Source of the DNA: Actinoplanes sp. DH11
Lineage (GTDB): Bacteria > Actinomycetota > Actinomycetes > Mycobacteriales > Micromonosporaceae
Assembly: GCF_020873875.1 (NCBI RefSeq)
Contig: NZ_JAHWGU010000040.1
Coordinates: 1-64,000, forward strand
Length of the DNA stretch: 64,000 bases
Reading direction: 5' to 3'
The translations under genes and the position numbers were made by a program. The notes under the pieces are model-generated. The model saw nothing but the letters and a program-made list of their open reading frames with translations, was not told where the DNA came from and did not search any database. Positions 60,361 to 64,000 of the stretch are shown piece after piece (the first letter of the stretch is position 1; every line of letters starts with the position of its first letter).

Positions 60361-61512
60361 ATGTTCGAGTACTTTCCCGGCAACTACGTCTGGAACCTGG
60401 GCGTCGTCGCGACCCTGAACAGCGGTGGCCTGATCGACGAGGTGGACCGCGCCTGCCGGCCGATCCGCGAGCTCGCCGCGCAGGGTTCCGACGTCGGCAC
60501 CGCCGAGTTCATGGCCTCCTGGGCCCGGGTCGCGGAGGATCTCGCCACCGCGGCCGCCGCCGACGAGAAGGCCGGTCACCTGCGCACGGCCGGGCAGAAA
60601 TACCAGCGGGCCACCAACTACCTGGCGCAGGCCGAGCGCATGCAGAGCGCCAAGTCACCGGGCCGGGCGGCGTTCTACCAGCGGCTGCTCGACCTTCAGC
60701 AGAAGGCGTTCGACCTGATCGACCCGGCGACCACGCGGGTGGCGATCCCGTTCGAGGGTTCGCTGCTCCCGGCGTACTTCAAACGCGCCGACACCGACGG
60801 CCCGGCGCCGACCGTCATCCTGTGGAACGGGCTCGACTCGACCAAGGAGCACATGTACGCCTCGGGGTTCGCCCACGAGATGGCCGCGCGGGGCGTCAAC
60901 ACCCTGATGGTCGACTGCCCGGGCAGTGGCGAGGCGTTGCGGTTCCTCGGCCTGACCAGTCGCGTGGAGACCGAGGACTGGGCGGCGGCGTGCGTCGACT
61001 ATCTGCTGACCAGGGACGACGTGCTGCCCGCCAAGATCGGCCTGATCGGCTGGTCGCTGGGTGGGTACTACGCGCCGCGGGCGGCCGCCTTCGAGAAGCG
61101 GCTCGCCCTCTGCGTGGCGTGGGGCGCCAACCACGACTGGGGTGCCGTGCAGAAGCGCCGCCTGGAGCGCGAGGGCGAGAACCCGGTCCCGCACTACTGG
61201 GACCACGTGCTCTGGGTGTGGGGCGAGACCGACCTCGACACCTTCATCACCAAGGCGGAGGCGGTCAACCTCGACGGTGTGGTGGAGCGGATCACCGTGC
61301 CGTTCCTGATCGCGCACGGCGAGAACGACAGGCAGATCCCGCTGGCGTACGCGCACCGCTCCTACGAGCAGGCGGTCAACTCGCCCCGCCGCGAGCTGCG
61401 GGTCTTCACGAAGGAGGAGGGCGGCGCCGAGCACATCGGCCTCGACCACTTCGCGCACGTGCAGACGTTCATCGCCGACTGGGTGAACGACGTCTTCCAG
61501 GGGATCGCATGA
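60361..61512 (+). CDS. Alpha/beta hydrolase of the 2,6-dihydroxypseudooxynicotine-hydrolase/FrsA type
   Basis: 383 residues. A helical N-terminal cap (about 1-115) precedes a hydrolase domain with VILWNGLDSTKE (oxyanion region), nucleophile Ser in IGWSLGGYYAPR, and acid/His in HGENDRQ and DHFAH. The full-length layout matches the C-C bond hydrolase of nicotine degradation (DHPON hydrolase, about 367 residues). In this cluster it likely cleaves an acyl chain from the substrate or the ring-fission product. Its end overlaps the cyclase start by four bases. Confidence 0.85.
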   Translation: MFEYFPGNYVWNLGVVATLNSGGLIDEVDRACRPIRELAAQGSDVGTAEFMASWARVAEDLATAAAADEKAGHLRTAGQKYQRATNYLAQAERMQSAKSPGRAAFYQRLLDLQQKAFDLIDPATTRVAIPFEGSLLPAYFKRADTDGPAPTVILWNGLDSTKEHMYASGFAHEMAARGVNTLMVDCPGSGEALRFLGLTSRVETEDWAAACVDYLLTRDDVLPAKIGLIGWSLGGYYAPRAAAFEKRLALCVAWGANHDWGAVQKRRLEREGENPVPHYWDHVLWVWGETDLDTFITKAEAVNLDGVVERITVPFLIAHGENDRQIPLAYAHRSYEQAVNSPRRELRVFTKEEGGAEHIGLDHFAHVQTFIADWVNDVFQGIA

Positions 61513-62468
61513 TCGACCGCACGGACCCGGAGGGCGCGATCGCGGCGGCGGCGAAACGCTGCTCCAACTGGGGGCGGTGGGGTGCCGACGACGTGCGCGG
61601 CACGATGAACTTCCTGACCCCGGAGAAACGTGCGCAGGGCGCGCGGCTGGTGCGGCGCGGCGTGTCGTTCTCGCTGTCGCAGAGCTTCGACGCCGACGGG
61701 CCGCAGAAGGGCTGGCGCCGGCGCACCAACCCGGTGCACACGATGCTGGACACCGGCACCGACGCGGTCACCGGCGTGCAGGGCTTCCCGCACGGGCTCG
61801 GCGGCGCCGACGACGTGATCGCGATGCCGTTGCAGTGCTCGACGCAGTGGGACGGGCTGGGCCACATCTTCGACCACGGTATGGCGTGGAACGGCCGGCG
61901 AGCGGACCAGGTGGTGACCAGCCTCGGCGACCTGCGGACGGGCATCGAGACGGTGGCCGACGTGATCGCCGGTCGGGGAGTCCTGCTGGACGTGGGGCGG
62001 GTGCTGGGGACGGACGGCGAGCTCCCGGACGGGTTCGCCATCACCGAGGAGCACCTGCGGGCCACCGCCGAGGCGCACGGTGTGTCGGTCGGTACGGGCG
62101 ACATCGTGCTGATCCGGACCGGTCAGCTGGCCCGCGCGCGGCGTGACGGCTGGGGCGATTACGCCGGCGGCCCGGCACCGGGGCTGTCGTTCACCACGGC
62201 GGACTGGCTGCACCGCACCGAGATCGCCGCGATCGCCACCGACACCTGGGGTTTCGAGGTGCGGCCGAACGAGTTCGACCACGCCTTCCAGCCCCTGCAC
62301 CAGGTGGCGATCCCGCACATCGGGCTCTTCCTCGGCGAGATGTGGGACCTGGATGCCCTGGCCGCCGACTGCACGGCGGACGGCGTCCACGAGTTCTGGC
62401 TGACCGCGGCGCCGCTGCCGATCACCGGTGCGGTCGGGTCCCCGGTGAACCCGATCGCCGTCAAGTAG
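61509..62468 (+). CDS. Cyclase-family (kynurenine-formamidase-like) metal hydrolase
   Basis: 319 residues of the family that includes KynB-type formamidase and isatin hydrolase. The metal motif reads STQWDGLGHIFDHG; the usual HGTHxDxxxH is thus altered to QWDGLGH, a form seen in the longer subgroup. VLLDVGRVLG, GDIVLIRTGQ and PHIGLFLGEMWDLDALA are typical of the fold. ATG 61509 overlaps the previous stop. It completes the five-gene operon and may hydrolyse a lactone or amide. Confidence 0.85.
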   Translation: MIDRTDPEGAIAAAAKRCSNWGRWGADDVRGTMNFLTPEKRAQGARLVRRGVSFSLSQSFDADGPQKGWRRRTNPVHTMLDTGTDAVTGVQGFPHGLGGADDVIAMPLQCSTQWDGLGHIFDHGMAWNGRRADQVVTSLGDLRTGIETVADVIAGRGVLLDVGRVLGTDGELPDGFAITEEHLRATAEAHGVSVGTGDIVLIRTGQLARARRDGWGDYAGGPAPGLSFTTADWLHRTEIAAIATDTWGFEVRPNEFDHAFQPLHQVAIPHIGLFLGEMWDLDALAADCTADGVHEFWLTAAPLPITGAVGSPVNPIAVK

Positions 62469-62475
62469 ATCGCCG

Positions 62476-62820
62476 TCAGGTGGTGGGGACGCCGGTCCCG
62501 GCGGTGGCGGCCCCCGGGACCGGCGTCGACCCGGCCGGGCGGCGCTTGGCGACCCAGCGTTCGAAGATCAGGGTGGTGAGCGGCGGGACGGAGGCGGCCA
62601 GGCCGAAGAAGGTGCGCCACAGCGACCAGCGCTCGGCGCGCGCCACCCAGAGAGTGGCCACCAGGTAGGCCACGAAGAGCCCGCCGTGCAGCCGGCCGAA
62701 GAGCCAGACGCCGGCCTCGGTCGTCTCCGTGACGTACTTGAGGAACATGCCCACCAGCAGGCCGGTCCACGAGATCGCCTCGGCGACCGCGGTGATGCGG
62801 AAGACCCGGAACGCTTGCAC
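62476..62820 (-). CDS. DUF3817 membrane protein
   Basis: 114 residues with three transmembrane helices (AEAISWTGLLVGMFLKYV, FVAYLVATLWVA, FFGLAASVPPLTTLIFE). The FRITAVAEAISW start and WLFGRLHGGLFVAYLV are the DUF3817 pattern, a small actinobacterial integral membrane family of unknown role. GTG 62820 follows AAGGAG. It is convergent with the cyclase. Confidence 0.88.
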   Translation of the reverse strand: MQAFRVFRITAVAEAISWTGLLVGMFLKYVTETTEAGVWLFGRLHGGLFVAYLVATLWVARAERWSLWRTFFGLAASVPPLTTLIFERWVAKRRPAGSTPVPGAATAGTGVPTT

Positions 62821-62937
62821 GTGCTCTCCTTCTCGACGTCTCGCCCGCTGCAGGCTAGGCGATCAGAAGATGAGTGTTTCCTGTCAGCCGGGGTAACTCC
62901 GCAGGGGGGCAATTCGTCTGCATATGAGGGGGTTTCT

Positions 62938-63483
62938 GTGCCGGACATCGTAGAGGTGATCAAGGAGCAGCATCAGCAGGTCGACGAGCTGCTGGAGGAG
63001 GCGACGCACGACGGCGTCGACAAGGCCGCACTCCTGCACGAGGTGCACCGGTTGCTGCTGCCGCACTCGGAGGCCGAGGAGGCCTTCGTCTACCCGACGA
63101 TCCGGGCGAAGGCGGCCGAGGCCGGCGAGGACGTCGTGGACGGCGCGGTCGAGCACCACCAGATCGAGGAGATGCTGCAGAACCTGCTGCGCGGCGACCC
63201 GGAAGCCCCCGGCTACGACGGCACGATCGCGGCGATCGTGGGGGAGTTGCGGCACCACGTCGAGGAGGAAGAGGAGGAACTTCTCCCGATCCTGGCGGAG
63301 CGCCTGACCCCGGAGGAGCGCGAGGAGATGGGCCGCCGTTTCATCGAGGCGACCACCGGCGCGATGCCCGGGCACGAGCACCACTCCCGGAACGAGCTTT
63401 ACGACATGGCGCGCGAGCAGGACATCCCGGGCCGTTCCACGATGTCGAAGGAAGAGCTCGCCGAGGCCCTCGGCGAGGCGTGA
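62938..63483 (+). CDS. Hemerythrin-domain protein with Rho-N/SAP-like tail
   Basis: 181 residues. The four-helix hemerythrin-like domain (1-130) has the ligands in EQHQQVDELLEEA, LPHSEAEEAFVYP, AVEHHQIEEML and LRHHVEEEEEELLP. The C-terminal 35 residues (SRNELYDMAREQDIPGRSTM, then SKEELAEAL) resemble a Rho N-terminal or SAP-like nucleic-acid-binding motif. It may sense oxygen or iron and bind nucleic acid. GTG 62938 follows GAGGGGG. Confidence 0.85.
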   Translation: MPDIVEVIKEQHQQVDELLEEATHDGVDKAALLHEVHRLLLPHSEAEEAFVYPTIRAKAAEAGEDVVDGAVEHHQIEEMLQNLLRGDPEAPGYDGTIAAIVGELRHHVEEEEEELLPILAERLTPEEREEMGRRFIEATTGAMPGHEHHSRNELYDMAREQDIPGRSTMSKEELAEALGEA

Positions 63484-63749
63484 TCCGTCGGATAATCGAA
63501 CGCATGGCCGATCTTCGAGTGGAACGGATGCGCCCGTGCCGCCGGTGCGGTCACCCGACCCGGGTGGACCGCATGATCCAGGGGTACGGGCGCAACTGTG
63601 CCGCCCTGCTGGGCCTGGTCGGTGGCACGGTGGACGTCGAGCACGCCGGCCCGGACCTGCTCGACCTGATCGAGGTGGAGCCGGAGGACGAGTGCGACGG
63701 CTGGGACCGCCCGGCGGACGTCAGCGCACCGCGACACCGGCGAGCGTGA
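63480..63749 (+). CDS. Small zinc-ribbon protein
   Basis: 89 residues, or 81 from ATG 63504. One zinc-ribbon knuckle (CRRCGHPTRV) and a later Cys (GYGRNCAALLG) suggest a DUF6011-like treble-clef site. The acidic tail has no motif. GTG 63480 overlaps the hemerythrin stop (GTGA), which suggests coupling. Its last 29 bases overlap the convergent methyltransferase gene. Confidence 0.6.
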   Translation: MIRRIIERMADLRVERMRPCRRCGHPTRVDRMIQGYGRNCAALLGLVGGTVDVEHAGPDLLDLIEVEPEDECDGWDRPADVSAPRHRRA

Positions 63750-64000
63750 GATATCCGGCCGCCCCGGTGGTGTCGTCGCCGGGGTCGGGCCGCCACTCGG
63801 GTCCCTGCACGACGCCGGGCTCGACCAGCCGCCACCCGTCGAAGAACCGTTCGACCTGTTCGGTGGTGCGGGGCAGCAGCGACGAGCCGGTCCGGTTGTA
63901 GAGGTCGGCGATGCGTTCCAGCTCGGCCGGGCTCTCGCCGGCGGCGGCGTGCGAGATCGCCAGGACGCTGCCCGGCGCGGCCAGCTCGCGGTAATCCCGC
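63721..64000 (-). CDS. SAM-dependent methyltransferase (PF04672-type), 3' part
   Basis: The reverse strand is open from the window edge to TGA at 63721. The last 92 residues include APGSVLAISHAAAGESPAEL, LYNRTGSSLLPRTTEQVERF and WRLVEPGVVQGPEWRPD, followed by GDDTTGAAGYLTLAGVAVR. This matches the C-terminal end of the actinobacterial S-adenosyl methyltransferase family PF04672. The start and the SAM-binding motif lie outside the window. The substrate of this family is not established. Confidence 0.85.
   Translation of the reverse strand, partial: RDYRELAAPGSVLAISHAAAGESPAELERIADLYNRTGSSLLPRTTEQVERFFDGWRLVEPGVVQGPEWRPDPGDDTTGAAGYLTLAGVAVR

Overview
The window is very GC-rich with strong third-position G/C bias, GTG starts, ATGA/GTGA gene overlaps, TANNNT-type -10 boxes, a CebR-type palindrome, actinobacterial families (DUF3817, SalK-like, PF04672 methyltransferase, AA10-CBM2 LPMO) and a fused PcaD-PcaC enzyme. 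This points to a soil actinobacterium, most likely of the Micromonosporaceae (Actinoplanes-like); the genus is an inference.

Layout. Positions 1-80 hold the start of an apparent IS30-type transposase. 189-4383 is a four-gene ABC importer operon of the nitrate/sulfonate/taurine class with a divergent IclR regulator. 4455-6599 is a membrane GGDEF-EAL protein. 6601-36003 is a large accessory block. A leftward operon encodes a dynamin-like pseudo-GTPase (SrfC-like), an Hsp70-like ATPase (SrfB-like), an unknown 464-residue protein, a secreted/anchored vWA protein and a tubulin-like GTPase, preceded by a histidine kinase/LuxR response regulator pair. A divergent rightward operon encodes a TPR protein, a membrane Ser/Thr kinase with eight ATTR(E/D) repeats, a coiled-coil protein, a ClpB-like AAA+ ATPase, a radical-SAM activase-like protein, a zinc-ribbon/FHA protein and a PP2C phosphatase. 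Beyond it lie a NACHT-like membrane NTPase, two CHAT caspase-like proteases and an alpha/beta hydrolase. The composition (signalling kinase/phosphatase/FHA, NTPase scaffolds, CHAT proteases, lipase-like effector) resembles an NTP-dependent conflict or programmed-cell-death system. It is the strongest candidate here for an undescribed system.

36-42 kb carries assorted single genes (IPT-domain secreted protein, deazaflavin nitroreductase-hemerythrin fusion, DedA-like fusion, nucleotidyltransferase, holin-like protein) plus a 26-bp minisatellite and a 27-bp perfect hairpin. 42.2-50.4 kb encodes the complete beta-ketoadipate route from 4-hydroxybenzoate to TCA intermediates: pobA, an IclR regulator, pcaH, pcaG, pcaB, pcaL (pcaD-pcaC fusion), pcaF, pcaI and pcaJ. 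Two matching inverted repeats (TTCC-N7-GGAA) lie upstream of pobA and in the regulator/pcaH intergenic region. 50.4-54 kb has a SalK-like protein, a cellulose-type LPMO, a small secreted protein and a DUF2087 regulator. 54-54.9 kb is gene-free, with two 31-bp tandem repeats and a 28-bp hairpin.

54.9-62.5 kb is a second aromatic catabolic cluster of unknown substrate: MFS transporter, LysR regulator, FAD monooxygenase, type I extradiol dioxygenase, FAH-family hydrolase, C-C-type alpha/beta hydrolase and cyclase-family hydrolase. The right edge carries DUF3817, a hemerythrin protein, a small zinc-ribbon protein and the 3' part of a PF04672 methyltransferase. I saw no rRNA, tRNA or CRISPR array.
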